Of a DNA stretch of 64,000 bases, positions 51,232 through 60,887 are shown piece after piece; the first letter of the stretch is position 1; each line of letters starts with the position of its first letter. The notes beneath the pieces are model-generated. The model made no database searches, was not told the DNA's origin, and saw nothing but the letters and a program-made list of their open reading frames with translations. Origin of the DNA: Cupriavidus sp. U2 (lineage in GTDB: Bacteria > Pseudomonadota > Gammaproteobacteria > Burkholderiales > Burkholderiaceae); contig NZ_RCOG02000027.1 of the NCBI RefSeq assembly GCF_009663685.2, positions 328,240-392,239 on the forward strand, written 5' to 3'. Both the position numbers and the translations under genes were made by a program.

Positions 51232-52701
51232 ATGACATCCGTCTCCTCCCTTGGCATCGGTTCCGGCCTGCAACTGAACACACTGCTGGACCAGCTCACC
51301 ACCGCGGAAAGCGCACCGCTCACCCAGATTCAGAGCCAGCAGTCGTCCTTCCAGGCAAAGCTCTCCGCATACGGCACGCTGCAAAGCGTGCTGTCTGCAT
51401 TTCAATCGACGGCAAGCAAGCTAGGAAGTGCCGCCACGTTCCAGGCCGTGAAGGCCAGCGCGAGCAACACCGCCGTGATGACCGTGGCCACGAGCACCAG
51501 TGCCGCGGCGGGCTCCTATGCGATCAACGTGACCGGCCTGGCCCAATCGCAATCGCTGGTGAGCGTCGGCGTGGCCAAGCAGGACGCCGCAGTGGTGACC
51601 GGTACCCTGCCGGCCACGCTCACGTTCGACTTCGGCACCGTCACGGGCTATGACAGCACCACCGGCGCGTACAACCCCCCGGGCTTCAACGCCACCGCGG
51701 GTTCGACCAAGACGGTGACGATCGACAGCAGCAACAACTCGCTGCAAGGTATTCGCGACGCGATCAACAAGGCGAACATTGGTGTGACCGCCAGCCTGGT
51801 CAACGATGGCAGCGGCACGCCCTATCACCTGGTGATGACCTCGACGAACACCGGTGCGGCCAATAGCATGCGCATCTCCAGCAGTTCGGCCGATCTGCAG
51901 AACCTGATCGGTTTCGACCCGGCAGCGATGAATGCGAGTACGGCCACGACGGCCAATGGCGTACGCCAGACCGTGCGCGCCACCGATGCCACCCTGACCG
52001 TGAACGGCATCGCCGTAATCAGCGCCAGCAACACGGTGAAGGAAGCGGCTCAGGGCGTGACGATGACGCTGTCGCAAACCGGTACGACCAACCTGACCGT
52101 GACGAGCGACACCGACTCGATGAAAGCCGCCGTCAATGCGTTCGTGTCGGGTTACAACAACCTGCAAGCCGCAGCCAACCAGCTCACCGCGTTCGACACC
52201 TCGGCGGGCACCAACTCGCCGCTGACCGGCGACAGCGTGCTGCGCAACATCCAGACGCGCCTGCGCGGCCTGATGAACACGCCGCAATCCGGCGGCGCCT
52301 ACACAATGCTGTCGCAGATCGGGGTCTCGTTCCAGAAGGACGGAACGATGTCCGTGAACGACACCAAGCTCTCCGCGGCGTTGGCCAGCAATCCGGGAGG
52401 CGTCGCGCAACTGTTCGGCGGCGATGGCACCAAGGGTGGCATCGGGCGCCAGATTGATTCGACGATCTCCGGCTTCTCCGATACCAACGGCATGCTCAAG
52501 AGCGCGCAGGACGGTATCAACCAGACGCTCAAGGATCTCAGTGCGCAGTACGCGAGCGAGCAAAGTCGCATCAACGACACGATCGCCAACTACCGCACGC
52601 AGTTCACGGCACTCGACTTGGCGGTGTCGCAGATGAACCAGACCAGTTCATACCTGACGCAGCAGTTCAGCGCCATGAACGGTACGAGCAGCAAGAAGTA
52701 A
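51232..52701 (+). CDS. fliD: Flagellar filament cap protein
   Basis: The 489-residue cap protein is exported and placed at the filament tip to fold flagellin. It has the FliD N-terminal (GIGSGLQLNTLLDQLTTAE) and C-terminal (TKGGIGRQIDSTISGFSDTNG) coiled regions and a central domain with LQGIRDAINKANIGVTASLVNDGSGTPYHLVMTS (in parts), the flagellin-hook IN motif. It sits upstream of fliS. Confidence 0.96.
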   Translation: MTSVSSLGIGSGLQLNTLLDQLTTAESAPLTQIQSQQSSFQAKLSAYGTLQSVLSAFQSTASKLGSAATFQAVKASASNTAVMTVATSTSAAAGSYAINVTGLAQSQSLVSVGVAKQDAAVVTGTLPATLTFDFGTVTGYDSTTGAYNPPGFNATAGSTKTVTIDSSNNSLQGIRDAINKANIGVTASLVNDGSGTPYHLVMTSTNTGAANSMRISSSSADLQNLIGFDPAAMNASTATTANGVRQTVRATDATLTVNGIAVISASNTVKEAAQGVTMTLSQTGTTNLTVTSDTDSMKAAVNAFVSGYNNLQAAANQLTAFDTSAGTNSPLTGDSVLRNIQTRLRGLMNTPQSGGAYTMLSQIGVSFQKDGTMSVNDTKLSAALASNPGGVAQLFGGDGTKGGIGRQIDSTISGFSDTNGMLKSAQDGINQTLKDLSAQYASEQSRINDTIANYRTQFTALDLAVSQMNQTSSYLTQQFSAMNGTSSKK

Positions 52702-52725
52702 CATCAGCCAACAGCAGGAGTCCAC

Positions 52726-53163
52726 ATGTTCGCGCGCCGCAGTGCCGTCAATACCTACGCCCAGGTGGGCGTCGAAACCGGAGCCATGAGTGCCAGCCCG
52801 CACCAGCTGATCGTCATGCTCTACGACGGGGCGCGCGCCGCGATCGCCCGTGCCAAGTTCCACATGGCCGGTGGCGACATCGCCGCCAAGGGCAACGCCA
52901 TCTCCAAGTCGATCGACATCATCGACAACGGCCTGCGCGCCGTGCTCGATCACAATGCCGGCGGCGATGTTGCCGCCGATCTCGAACGGCTCTACGACTA
53001 CATGTCGCGCCAGCTGATGCTGGCCAACCTGCACAACGACGAGGCCCTGCTCGCTCAGGTCGACGGCCTGCTGCAGGATCTCGCCAACGCCTGGGCGCAG
53101 ATCAGCAACCCGGCCGCCAACGGCGAGCAGGGTGCCCCGCAGCCGATGGTTGCCAACTCGTAA
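52726..53163 (+). CDS. fliS: Flagellar export chaperone FliS
   Basis: This 145-residue cytoplasmic chaperone keeps flagellin unpolymerised before export. MSASPHQLIVMLYDGARAAIARAKFHM and KGNAISKSIDIIDNGLRAVLDHNAGGDVAADLERLYDYMSRQL (in parts) are the helical-bundle signature. It starts 24 bp after fliD. Confidence 0.96.
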   Translation: MFARRSAVNTYAQVGVETGAMSASPHQLIVMLYDGARAAIARAKFHMAGGDIAAKGNAISKSIDIIDNGLRAVLDHNAGGDVAADLERLYDYMSRQLMLANLHNDEALLAQVDGLLQDLANAWAQISNPAANGEQGAPQPMVANS

Positions 53164-53183
53164 TCCTCCGAGGAGCTGAGACG

Positions 53184-53528
53184 ATGTACTCCAATATGCC
53201 TGCCAATGCCTCGGTCATCCAGATCTACGAGGAGCTCGTCCTGCTCTCCGAGCAGATGCTCGAAGCCGCCCGTCATGACAACTGGGACGCGATGACGGAA
53301 GTCCAGCGCGTGTACGTGGCCCAGGTGGACGCACTGCGCAGTAAGAACCCGCCGCCGCCCGCGACGCTGCAGGAACGCATGCAGCATCAGGCGCTGTTGG
53401 CCAGGCTGCTCGCGCACGACGCCGCGATTCGCGACCTGGTCATGCCGCAACTGCAACGCCTGGGGGAACTGCTCGGCAATGCGCGCCGCCGCCGCGGCGT
53501 CAACGACGCCTACGGCGTCTCCGCGTAA
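53184..53528 (+). CDS. fliT: Flagellar chaperone FliT
   Basis: The 114-residue helical protein follows fliS by 20 bp, the position of fliT. YEELVLLSEQMLEAARHDNWDAM and LARLLAHDAAIRDLVMPQLQRLGELL form its helices. FliT binds FliD and, in enteric bacteria, also blocks FlhDC; the latter is untested here. GAGGAGC stands before the ATG. Confidence 0.85.
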   Translation: MYSNMPANASVIQIYEELVLLSEQMLEAARHDNWDAMTEVQRVYVAQVDALRSKNPPPPATLQERMQHQALLARLLAHDAAIRDLVMPQLQRLGELLGNARRRRGVNDAYGVSA

Positions 53529-53626
53529 GAGGCTCCTCCGAAACGTATCCGCGCGAGACGCCTGTCCTGCCCCACTGCAGGCCTTGAGTGCAGACTTGCG
53601 CGGCGCCCCGCGTCGCGGCCCGTTCC

Positions 53627-54970
53627 ATGTCCATACCGATTCATACCCAACCCGACGCAGGCCAGCTTGCGCGTAACGACCTGCTGACGCAGCGAACGGC
53701 CCTAGCGGTAGACAAACTGGCCGCGCTGATGCCGGTCCAGGACACGAACGAAGCCAATTCGCGTGACACCAGCACCGATCTCGGCACCACGGGCCGCGTG
53801 CCTGGCGCACGGCCGGGCGATGCGGCGGCTGGAAACGCCGCCGGCACCATTGTCACCTCCACGCGCGAAACACTGAGCTTTGCCGCGCGCACGATTCTCT
53901 ACCTGCTCGCGAATGCCGACGGCGAGACCGCCGCACTAAAGGCGGCAGCGCCACTCGCCACGCGCACGGAGATGCAATCCGCACCGCTGCTGGCCACCAA
54001 GCTGGCCGGCGTGGTCGATCAAAGCGGCATGTTCTACGAAGCGCATCTTGCCGAGTGGGTGAGCGGCGCACGCCCACTCAAGGACATCGCGCGCGAGCCA
54101 CAGGCCATGCTGGCGTGTGCCGCCGCCGGTGGCGCGGCAGAACAGACTCATGCGGACGAACCGCTGCGCCAGTTGCTGGCCCTGCCCTATTCGCCACGCG
54201 CCGCCGATGCGGCCCGCGCGGCGATGCTTGCAGCCGGTGGCTTGCCCGATGCACCGGACGGTGAAACCGCCGGCCGCAATGGTAACCCTGCACAGGGCTC
54301 GGCGGGGACGAGCACCGGGGGCAACATGGCGGCCAATCGCGCCGCGGAAGTCTCGTCCTTCGGCCGCCACCCACCCGTCACCCGTACGATCACCGTCGGC
54401 CAGCCGATTCCAGCCCCCGAAGGCGCACGTACGCAACTGCTGCAAGCCGCCCAGTCCTACGCTAACGTCGCACACGCAGGCGAACCGGTGCGCGCCTCAC
54501 TACTGCCCTCTCACGCACCGGCATCCGAGCCGGCCGCCGGTGCGCCGCCCGCGCCGCCGCAAGGGCCGGTCGTGCATCCCGCGACGGAAAGCCTGATGCG
54601 CCAGCAGCTCGAACTCATGGCCGCCCAGCAGTTCCGCTGGCAGGGCGAGGCCTGGTCCGGCACCCAGATGAATTGGGAAGTCTCGCCGGCTCTGGTCGAC
54701 GAAGATGGGTCGGGCGCACCGCATCAGGCGCGAAGCTGGACCACGCGGCTGATCGTGCAGATGCCCGGCATGGGCATGGTCGAAGCCAACCTGACGCTAT
54801 CGCCATCGATGCTCGACGTGCGCGTCAACGCATCGCTGGACGATACGATCACGCGGCTCAGCGCCGCGATTCCGGACCTGCACGGCCGGCTCGCGGCCAG
54901 CGGCTTCACCGTGGGCAATATCACGGCCCGTGCCGACGCAACATCCATGGAAAACGGAGCCTCGACATGA
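53627..54970 (+). CDS. FliK-like hook-length control domain protein
   Basis: The 447-residue product has a long low-complexity Ala/Thr/Pro-rich N-terminal part and a C-terminal domain (TTRLIVQMPGMGMVEANLTLSPSMLDVRVNASLDDT, in parts, then LAASGFTVGNITAR) resembling the FliK/Flg_hook domain that interacts with FlhB. It is coupled by an ATGA overlap to an FlhB C-domain protein. The main fliK is normally elsewhere with fliI/fliJ, so this looks like a second pair. The start at 53627 is chosen because upstream codons lack a ribosome binding site. Confidence 0.75.
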   Translation: MSIPIHTQPDAGQLARNDLLTQRTALAVDKLAALMPVQDTNEANSRDTSTDLGTTGRVPGARPGDAAAGNAAGTIVTSTRETLSFAARTILYLLANADGETAALKAAAPLATRTEMQSAPLLATKLAGVVDQSGMFYEAHLAEWVSGARPLKDIAREPQAMLACAAAGGAAEQTHADEPLRQLLALPYSPRAADAARAAMLAAGGLPDAPDGETAGRNGNPAQGSAGTSTGGNMAANRAAEVSSFGRHPPVTRTITVGQPIPAPEGARTQLLQAAQSYANVAHAGEPVRASLLPSHAPASEPAAGAPPAPPQGPVVHPATESLMRQQLELMAAQQFRWQGEAWSGTQMNWEVSPALVDEDGSGAPHQARSWTTRLIVQMPGMGMVEANLTLSPSMLDVRVNASLDDTITRLSAAIPDLHGRLAASGFTVGNITARADATSMENGAST

Positions 54971-55233
54971 CCGACGCATCGCGTGGCGCGGCGGTTGCGC
55001 TGTCCTACGAGGAAGGTGAGAAGGCCCCGCGCGTGGTGGCCAAGGGCTACGGCGTGACCGCAGAGTCGATCATCGCGCGCGCGCAAGAGGCCGGCGTCTA
55101 CGTCCACAACTCGCCGGCGCTGGTCAACCTGCTGATGCAGGTGGACATGGATTCACAGATTCCGCCCCAGCTCTATCTGGCCGTGGCGCAGTTGCTGGCG
55201 TGGCTGCATCAGTTGGAGAATGCGGCCACCTGA
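54967..55233 (+). CDS. FlhB C-terminal-domain protein (FhlB-like)
   Basis: The 88-residue product matches the cytoplasmic part of FlhB after its NPTH cleavage site: AVALSYEEGEKAPRVVAKGYGVTAESIIARAQEAGVYVHNSPALVNLL (in parts). It lacks the membrane domain and the NPTH sequence itself. Free FlhB-C proteins (FhlB) can substitute for the substrate-specificity switch. It overlaps the upstream FliK-like gene by 4 bp. Confidence 0.88.
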   Translation: MTDASRGAAVALSYEEGEKAPRVVAKGYGVTAESIIARAQEAGVYVHNSPALVNLLMQVDMDSQIPPQLYLAVAQLLAWLHQLENAAT

Positions 55234-55382
55234 AACGACCGGCGATTACGCAGCAAGGTGGCGACGATTTCACCCTCTGTTCTGACCATTGCGGCGGTCC
55301 GAATACGGATATGGTGGCAGCATGGCCAAGGCTCGAGCGCGAGCTTTGCAAATCTCCTCCATAGCCGTCAGCCGGCAACCGA

Positions 55383-57623
55383 ATGAAAGTACAAGCCAGC
55401 CGTCAGTCGCACCAGGCAAAGCAAACTGAGCAGCTGCTCCGCGATGCATGGCAATGTTTTCACGAAGCACGCTTTGAAGAAGCCGACAGATACGCGACGG
55501 CGGCACAGAAGCAGAACAGGAAAAACCCTGTCGCGTACTTCATCCGCGCCACGGCCGCCCTGCATCAACACCGGTTTTCGGACGCAGAGGCGTTGCTACG
55601 GGAGGGACTGGGGTACTTTCCGGAGCATGAGCTTCTGAGTGAACAACTTGGCGTCACTCTGATCAAGACTGGAAGATATCCGGAAGCAGAATCGATACTA
55701 TCCCGTTGCGTCGCCAGCAGCTCGCCATCTGGTACCGCATGGATTAACTATACGAACGTCCAATTTCAGCTATCGAACTATGCTGCCGCCAAACATGCGG
55801 CGCAACGCGCACTCGCCATCTTTCCCGACGATGCACAGGTGCTTAGCAATTACGGATCCACGCTGCTGCATACCGGCCTTGCGCGCGAAGCTATTGAACA
55901 GTTCCGGAAGGCTTGCAAGCTTTCGCCGGCAGATCATGCCGCTCGATCAAACCTGCTCTACGCACTATTGTTCGATGACGAATTGAGTGCCGTCGACATT
56001 CGCCAGGAAGCGGAAGAGGCGGGCCGGCACTTCGTACGCTATCCGACCGCGTCAACGCAGCCAGCAAAGCAGCGATCAACCGTTAGGCTACGACTAGGCA
56101 TACTGTCCGCCGACTTCAATCGGCACGCCTGCGCCTACTTCCTGATTCCACTCCTGGCCAATATCGATCATCGAAAATTTGATGTTCATCTTTTCTCGAT
56201 TGGCCGGGAGAAGGATCGGATCACTGAAAAGCTTGGACACTATGCGGACATGTTCCATGATCTTTCCGGGCTGTCGGCTCAGCAGGTCGTGGAACACATT
56301 CAAACCGTCGACACGGATGTTTTGATCGATCTCGGCGGCCATACCCGCCTGTCGCCGCTCAGGTACATGGCCAGTCAGCTTGCGCCCTCGCAGGTGACGT
56401 GGCTCGGCTATCCGGGAACCACAGGCGTTGACGAAGTCCAGTACCGCATCAGCGACTGGACCGCCGACCCGGAAGGCGCAGACGACGCCTACACCGAAAC
56501 CCTGCTGCGAGCGCCTGAAGTCTTCTGTACGTACCATCCATTGGTGAGCGCCCCGCTGGACATCTACGCAGACCGCTATCGCGTTCGGCCCACGCCCGCG
56601 TTGGGCAGTGGCTTCATTACCTTCGGCTCTTGCAACACCATCTCCAAGCTGACGAGCCAGACCCTGCAGCTCTGGAGCGCCGTCCTTGCCAATTGCTCGA
56701 GTAGCCGGCTGCTCGTGGAAGCACACGGTCTCGACAACGAATCTGTCAAGCAGACCCTGCTGGAACGGCTGGCACTGGCAGGAATCGATACAGATCGAGT
56801 GGATCTGGTCACGCGCGACAGTCGCAACCAGTATCTGACTTACCATCGGATCGATGTGGCCCTGGACACCACTCCGATGACTGGCGGCACCACAACTTGT
56901 GATGCACTTTGGATGGGGGTTCCCGTTATCACACGCGAAGGTGCCGCATTCCACCGTCGAATTTCCGCGACCATCTTGCGTGCCGTCGGGCTGCAGGCGC
57001 TGGTCTGCGCATCCGATCAAGAGTATGTCGAACGGGCTGTTCAACTGGCCAGCGATATCGGTTTCCTGAATGACCTTCGACTGTCATTGCGCCAACGGTT
57101 CGAGAAGGCGCCGATCTCGGATGCGGCAGGGTTCAGCCGATGGTTCGAGCACACGATCGCGGGATTGGTCGACTGCGGAGAAGCCTCGCAGCCGGAGGTT
57201 CCACACGACGAGCGTCCAATCTTCTTTGGCGGCGAACTCCACCAACTGGGAGACATCATCGCGGCCGTTGGCGCCCTGCTGGCGAAACACGAGCATCCCC
57301 AACTGCTCAGCCTGCTCGAAAACGTGACAAGCGTCTGGCACCGACACTGGCTGGTTGCCTATGCGATGGCGGAGGTGCATCACGAGAAGGGCGAATGGGA
57401 CGAGTCCCTGGCGCTGCTGATCGAAGCAATCGGACTGCGCAGCTATTCACTGCCGCTCTATCGTCTGCTTAGCGCGCGCATGGATGCGTACCAGATCGAC
57501 AAGTCCGCACTGAAGGAACTCCTGGCCAACTCGTTTGGGATCGAGCTTTCGCATCTCGACCAAAGCCCGGTGCCAACGCCCTTCGACATTCTTGGTTTGA
57601 CCCTTGAGCCAGCACGCACATGA
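55383..57623 (+). CDS. SPINDLY/OGT-type TPR protein glycosyltransferase
   Basis: The 746-residue protein begins with about five TPR repeats (residues 15-190; [39 protein letters not shown]). The GT41 catalytic region (about 225-600) follows: [21 protein letters not shown] with the conserved His, [63 protein letters not shown], and [28 protein letters not shown]-terminal domain of some 130 residues follows. GT41 enzymes add GlcNAc or fucose to Ser/Thr; the donor here is unknown. It is coupled by ATGA to ddhA-like. Codon use looks more AT-tolerant than the flagellar genes around it. It is about 4.7 kb from fliC, so flagellin is the likely acceptor. Confidence 0.9.
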   Translation: MKVQASRQSHQAKQTEQLLRDAWQCFHEARFEEADRYATAAQKQNRKNPVAYFIRATAALHQHRFSDAEALLREGLGYFPEHELLSEQLGVTLIKTGRYPEAESILSRCVASSSPSGTAWINYTNVQFQLSNYAAAKHAAQRALAIFPDDAQVLSNYGSTLLHTGLAREAIEQFRKACKLSPADHAARSNLLYALLFDDELSAVDIRQEAEEAGRHFVRYPTASTQPAKQRSTVRLRLGILSADFNRHACAYFLIPLLANIDHRKFDVHLFSIGREKDRITEKLGHYADMFHDLSGLSAQQVVEHIQTVDTDVLIDLGGHTRLSPLRYMASQLAPSQVTWLGYPGTTGVDEVQYRISDWTADPEGADDAYTETLLRAPEVFCTYHPLVSAPLDIYADRYRVRPTPALGSGFITFGSCNTISKLTSQTLQLWSAVLANCSSSRLLVEAHGLDNESVKQTLLERLALAGIDTDRVDLVTRDSRNQYLTYHRIDVALDTTPMTGGTTTCDALWMGVPVITREGAAFHRRISATILRAVGLQALVCASDQEYVERAVQLASDIGFLNDLRLSLRQRFEKAPISDAAGFSRWFEHTIAGLVDCGEASQPEVPHDERPIFFGGELHQLGDIIAAVGALLAKHEHPQLLSLLENVTSVWHRHWLVAYAMAEVHHEKGEWDESLALLIEAIGLRSYSLPLYRLLSARMDAYQIDKSALKELLANSFGIELSHLDQSPVPTPFDILGLTLEPART

Positions 57624-58393
57624 AAGCCGTCATCCTTGCGGGCGGCCTTGGCACGCGTATCGCCGAGGAATCGCATCTGCGTCCCAAACCGATGATCGAG
57701 ATTGGCGGCAAGCCAATCCTCTGGCACATCATGAAGATGTACTCCGCACACGGCGTCAACGAGTTCATCGTTTGCCTGGGCTACAAGGGGTACATGATCA
57801 AGGAGTACTTCGCAAACTACTTCCTGCATACGTCGGACGTAACGTTTGACATGTCTACCAACGGCATGGAAGTGCATTGCCAGAAGGCCGAGCCTTGGCG
57901 GATAACACTCGTGGACACCGGCGAGGATTCCCAGACAGGTGGGCGTCTGCGCCGCGTGCGCCAATACCTGCCCCCCGGCGAGAGCTTCTGCTTCACCTAT
58001 GGCGATGGCGTGTCCGATATCGACATCAGCGGCGAGATTGCCTTCCACAAACGCCACGGACGCTGGGCCACGGTGGGTGCCGTGCAGCCGCCTGGCCGCT
58101 ATGGAGCACTGGAGCGCACGCGCGAAGGCATGGTGTCCGGCTTTACCGAAAAGCCCCGCGGTGACGGCGGATGGATCAACGGTGGGTTCTTCGTATTGCA
58201 GCCGGAGGTCATCGACTTGATCGCGGATGACAAAACGGCGTGGGAGCAGGCGCCAATGGGCGAGCTTGCCAAGCGTGGCCACCTGCTGGCCTTTGAACAC
58301 TCGGGATTCTGGCAACCGATGGATACCCTTCGCGAGAAGAACCTGCTAGAGGATCTGTGGCAATCGGGCAAAGCCCCCTGGAAACAGTGGTAA
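57620..58393 (+). CDS. rfbF: Glucose-1-phosphate cytidylyltransferase
   Basis: The 257-residue enzyme makes CDP-glucose from glucose-1-phosphate and CTP, the first step of CDP-3,6-dideoxyhexose synthesis (RfbF/DdhA). The signature [45 protein letters not shown] (in parts), YGDGVSDID for the metal Asp, and [18 protein letters not shown] are visible. Length is standard. It overlaps the glycosyltransferase stop by 4 bp and the next gene by 1 bp (TAATG). Confidence 0.96.
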   Translation: MKAVILAGGLGTRIAEESHLRPKPMIEIGGKPILWHIMKMYSAHGVNEFIVCLGYKGYMIKEYFANYFLHTSDVTFDMSTNGMEVHCQKAEPWRITLVDTGEDSQTGGRLRRVRQYLPPGESFCFTYGDGVSDIDISGEIAFHKRHGRWATVGAVQPPGRYGALERTREGMVSGFTEKPRGDGGWINGGFFVLQPEVIDLIADDKTAWEQAPMGELAKRGHLLAFEHSGFWQPMDTLREKNLLEDLWQSGKAPWKQW

Positions 58394-59463
58394 TGGGAAT
58401 GCTGGAATGTTATCGAGGGAGTGACGTCTTCCTCACCGGGCACACGGGATTCAAGGGCGGCTGGCTGGCACTTTGGTTGGCACGGCTGGGGGCTCGCGTG
58501 ACCGGCTATTCGCTGCCTGCCGCGACAGATCCCTGTCTGTTCGACGTTGCCCAGATCGGCCAGACGCTGCACAACCAGCATTTCGCCGATATTCGCGATG
58601 CGTCCGCGCTCACGGCTGCCATGCAAGCGGCAAGGCCCAAATTCGTTTTTCATCTGGCAGCGCGGCCCCTCGTCCGGCAAAGCTACCAGACGCCCCTGGA
58701 CACCTGGTCCACCAACGTCATGGGTTGCGTGCATCTGCTGGAAGCCGTGCGAGTGTGCCCATCCGTTCGGGCGGTCGTGGTTGTCACCACCGACAAGTGC
58801 TACGACAACCACGAATGGGTCTGGGGGTATCGCGAAACAGACCCCCTCGGCGGGCACGATCCCTACAGCGCGAGCAAGGCAGGAGCAGAACTCGTCGTCT
58901 CCAGCTATCGCAAGTCGTTCCTCGCGGCATCGGACCAGCGTATCGCCAGTGCCCGGGCAGGCAATGTGATAGGCGGTGGTGACTGGTCGGAAGACAGGCT
59001 GATTCCCGATGCAGTTCGGGCGATCACCGCGCGTCACACGCTCCGCATACGCAACCCCGGCGCTACCCGTCCATGGCAGCACGTTCTGGAATCACTGAAC
59101 GGCTATCTGCTGCTTGGTGCACGACTTGTCGGCGAGGATGGCGCCCGATTCGCGGATGCGTTCAACTTCGGGCCGAGCGCGGCGGACAATCGCACGGTGA
59201 GTGACGTCTTGCAAGGTCTCAAGATGAACCTGCCGGGCCTGAGCTGGGAATTGGATGGCACCTCGAGCACCAGTCAGCCTCACGAAGCGGCCTTCTTGTA
59301 CCTCGACTCATCCAAATCTACCCGGTCGCTGGGCTGGAAGCCGCGATGGGACCTGGATCGCGCGCTAGCGGAAACGGCCAGATGGTATGGCTCCGTGCAA
59401 GACAAGCCTGCCACGGCACGCGCACTCTGCGAATCCCAGATCGAGGAATTCAGCGCCATATAA
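58393..59463 (+). CDS. rfbG: CDP-glucose 4,6-dehydratase
   Basis: This 356-residue extended SDR converts CDP-glucose to CDP-4-keto-6-deoxyglucose (RfbG/DdhB). The NAD loop is LTGHTGFKGGWLALWL; TTDKCYDN and DPYSASKAGAELVV hold the active site (YxxxK in YSASK), and GNVIGGGDWSEDRLIPD is the substrate loop. It is the last gene of the rightward glycosylation operon and is convergent with the acyltransferase gene. Confidence 0.95.
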   Translation: MGMLECYRGSDVFLTGHTGFKGGWLALWLARLGARVTGYSLPAATDPCLFDVAQIGQTLHNQHFADIRDASALTAAMQAARPKFVFHLAARPLVRQSYQTPLDTWSTNVMGCVHLLEAVRVCPSVRAVVVVTTDKCYDNHEWVWGYRETDPLGGHDPYSASKAGAELVVSSYRKSFLAASDQRIASARAGNVIGGGDWSEDRLIPDAVRAITARHTLRIRNPGATRPWQHVLESLNGYLLLGARLVGEDGARFADAFNFGPSAADNRTVSDVLQGLKMNLPGLSWELDGTSSTSQPHEAAFLYLDSSKSTRSLGWKPRWDLDRALAETARWYGSVQDKPATARALCESQIEEFSAI

Positions 59464-59477
59464 TTGGTGGACCTTCC

Positions 59478-59966
59478 CTACTCCCGATACTTGATGATCC
59501 GGGCGGGACTTCCCGCGATGACGGCGTAGTCCGGCCAATGGCCCTTGATAACCGTGCCTGCACCCACAACGGTTCCCATGCCAAGGCGCGTGCCATCAAG
59601 CAAGACGCAATTGGCACCAATCCAGCAGTCGTCGCCAATGTCGATGCCGCCGCGCGAAGGCATGAATCGCTGATCGATGATGGAGCGGGCCTTCTCACGG
59701 TACTCGTGGTTGGTAGGGGCCAGCGTGGTGTTGGCGGCGATCAAGACACCACGGCCTATCTTCACACCGTTTCCCGAGTAGATGACAACGCCGGAGTTCA
59801 GGTAGGCATGCGCTCCGATCTCGACATCGCCGCCCCCCCCCGCAAACTTAATCTTTACAAAGCTGTCCACGGTGACATGGTCGGCAACCCTGACCATGTT
59901 GCCGCGCACAGAGCTTTCAATGTCTGCCAGCGGCGAGACCTTCGCGAGCGCCGATATCTCGTTCAC
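59478..59966 (-). CDS. Hexapeptide-repeat sugar O-acyltransferase (Maa-like), with poly-G tract
   Basis: The 162-residue product is a left-handed beta-helix acyltransferase: VEIGAHAYLNSGVVIYSGNGVKIGRGVLIAANTTL, GGIDIGDDCWIGANCVLLDGTRLGMGTVVGAGTVI and YAVIAGSPARIIKYRE (in parts). The catalytic His lies in APTNHEY. Such enzymes acetylate sugar hydroxyls. It starts at a GTG overlapping the upstream SDR stop by 4 bp (GTGA). A run of nine G in its coding strand encodes part of FAGGGGD, about 43 codons in, so gain or loss of one G would switch off the product. Confidence 0.88.
   Translation of the reverse strand: MNEISALAKVSPLADIESSVRGNMVRVADHVTVDSFVKIKFAGGGGDVEIGAHAYLNSGVVIYSGNGVKIGRGVLIAANTTLAPTNHEYREKARSIIDQRFMPSRGGIDIGDDCWIGANCVLLDGTRLGMGTVVGAGTVIKGHWPDYAVIAGSPARIIKYRE
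59833..59841 (-). repeat. C9/G9 homopolymer tract inside the acyltransferase gene
   Basis: Nine consecutive C on the + strand (G on the coding strand). Slipped-strand mispairing at such tracts commonly makes ON/OFF expression of surface-glycan genes in other bacteria. The window carries the in-frame state. Confidence 0.85.
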
Positions 59967-60886
59967 CTGACAACTCCGCCAAGATGTTCCACCACGCACC
60001 GCAGGAACTTGGCCATGCGCGACGACATGACCGGCTCGTCCACTTCGGACGGCCAATGGTTTGAGAAGAATCGGTATGGCGTCTCAGTCGATCCAGTTCG
60101 TGCTTCCGCACCGACGCCACCGAGGCTCACATCAATCGTTCGGTCCAACGTTTGGCCCGCGACCTCCGCGCATAGTCTCGCGAGGTCCCCCATCCTCCAC
60201 GGCTGCCCTGACACGTGCGTCAGTTCCGGCAGTTGATCCTTGAGTGCTGCCCGGACCGCACCGGTTAATTGTTCGAGCGAAACGTAGCTGCGCACCGGCG
60301 ATCCATCGGACAGCAGTCGGATTGATCCATCGCGGACTGCTTGCCGCGCAAAATCGAATGGCGCAAGCGACCATCGAGCGAACGTGTGCCATGACGCCGG
60401 GACTCCATACAGATTGGTCAGTCGCAGCACCGTCGCGCGCATGCCGACTTGTCGCGCGTACATCCGTACCATCTGTTCAGCGGCGAGGTGCGTCATGCCG
60501 TAGTCGGTAGCCGGCACCGGCTGGCATTGTTCGTCGATCTCGCCGGCAGGCGATCCGTACACGTGAAACGTCGACAAGTAGACAACCCGGCCCACCCTGG
60601 CGTGGGAAAGCGCCGTCAGCAAGGCCCTCGTTGCCGTAACGTTTGCTGTCCACGCCGACACCGGATCCATGCGGCAGCCAACCTCATGGGCCGCCGCCGC
60701 GTGGATGCACGCATCAACCTGAGGCAGACGCAGCTCGGCAATGGCCTGCGGATTCAATAGATCGAGCCGAATGGCATCCTCCGGGCGGCGGCCTGCGGTC
60801 ATCACTTCGATGCCATCGGCCCGCAGCGTTTGCAGCACTGCAGCTCCCGCATAACCCGAAGCTCCGGTCAGGATCACGCGCGCCAT
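59963..60886 (-). CDS. NAD-dependent epimerase/dehydratase-family sugar reductase
   Basis: The 307-residue extended SDR begins MARVILTGASGYAGAAVLQ. STFHVYG carries the active-site Ser, and TDYGMTHLAAEQM has Tyr but His where the usual YxxxK lysine would be. By position next to DdhC and an epimerase it could be the C4 reductase that ends CDP-3,6-dideoxyhexose synthesis (abequose, paratose or ascarylose type), as RfbJ, RfbS or AscF do. The missing lysine makes activity uncertain. The ATG at 60886 follows the upstream stop by one base. Confidence 0.85.
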   Translation of the reverse strand: MARVILTGASGYAGAAVLQTLRADGIEVMTAGRRPEDAIRLDLLNPQAIAELRLPQVDACIHAAAAHEVGCRMDPVSAWTANVTATRALLTALSHARVGRVVYLSTFHVYGSPAGEIDEQCQPVPATDYGMTHLAAEQMVRMYARQVGMRATVLRLTNLYGVPASWHTFARWSLAPFDFARQAVRDGSIRLLSDGSPVRSYVSLEQLTGAVRAALKDQLPELTHVSGQPWRMGDLARLCAEVAGQTLDRTIDVSLGGVGAEARTGSTETPYRFFSNHWPSEVDEPVMSSRMAKFLRCVVEHLGGVVR

Positions 60887-60887
60887 A

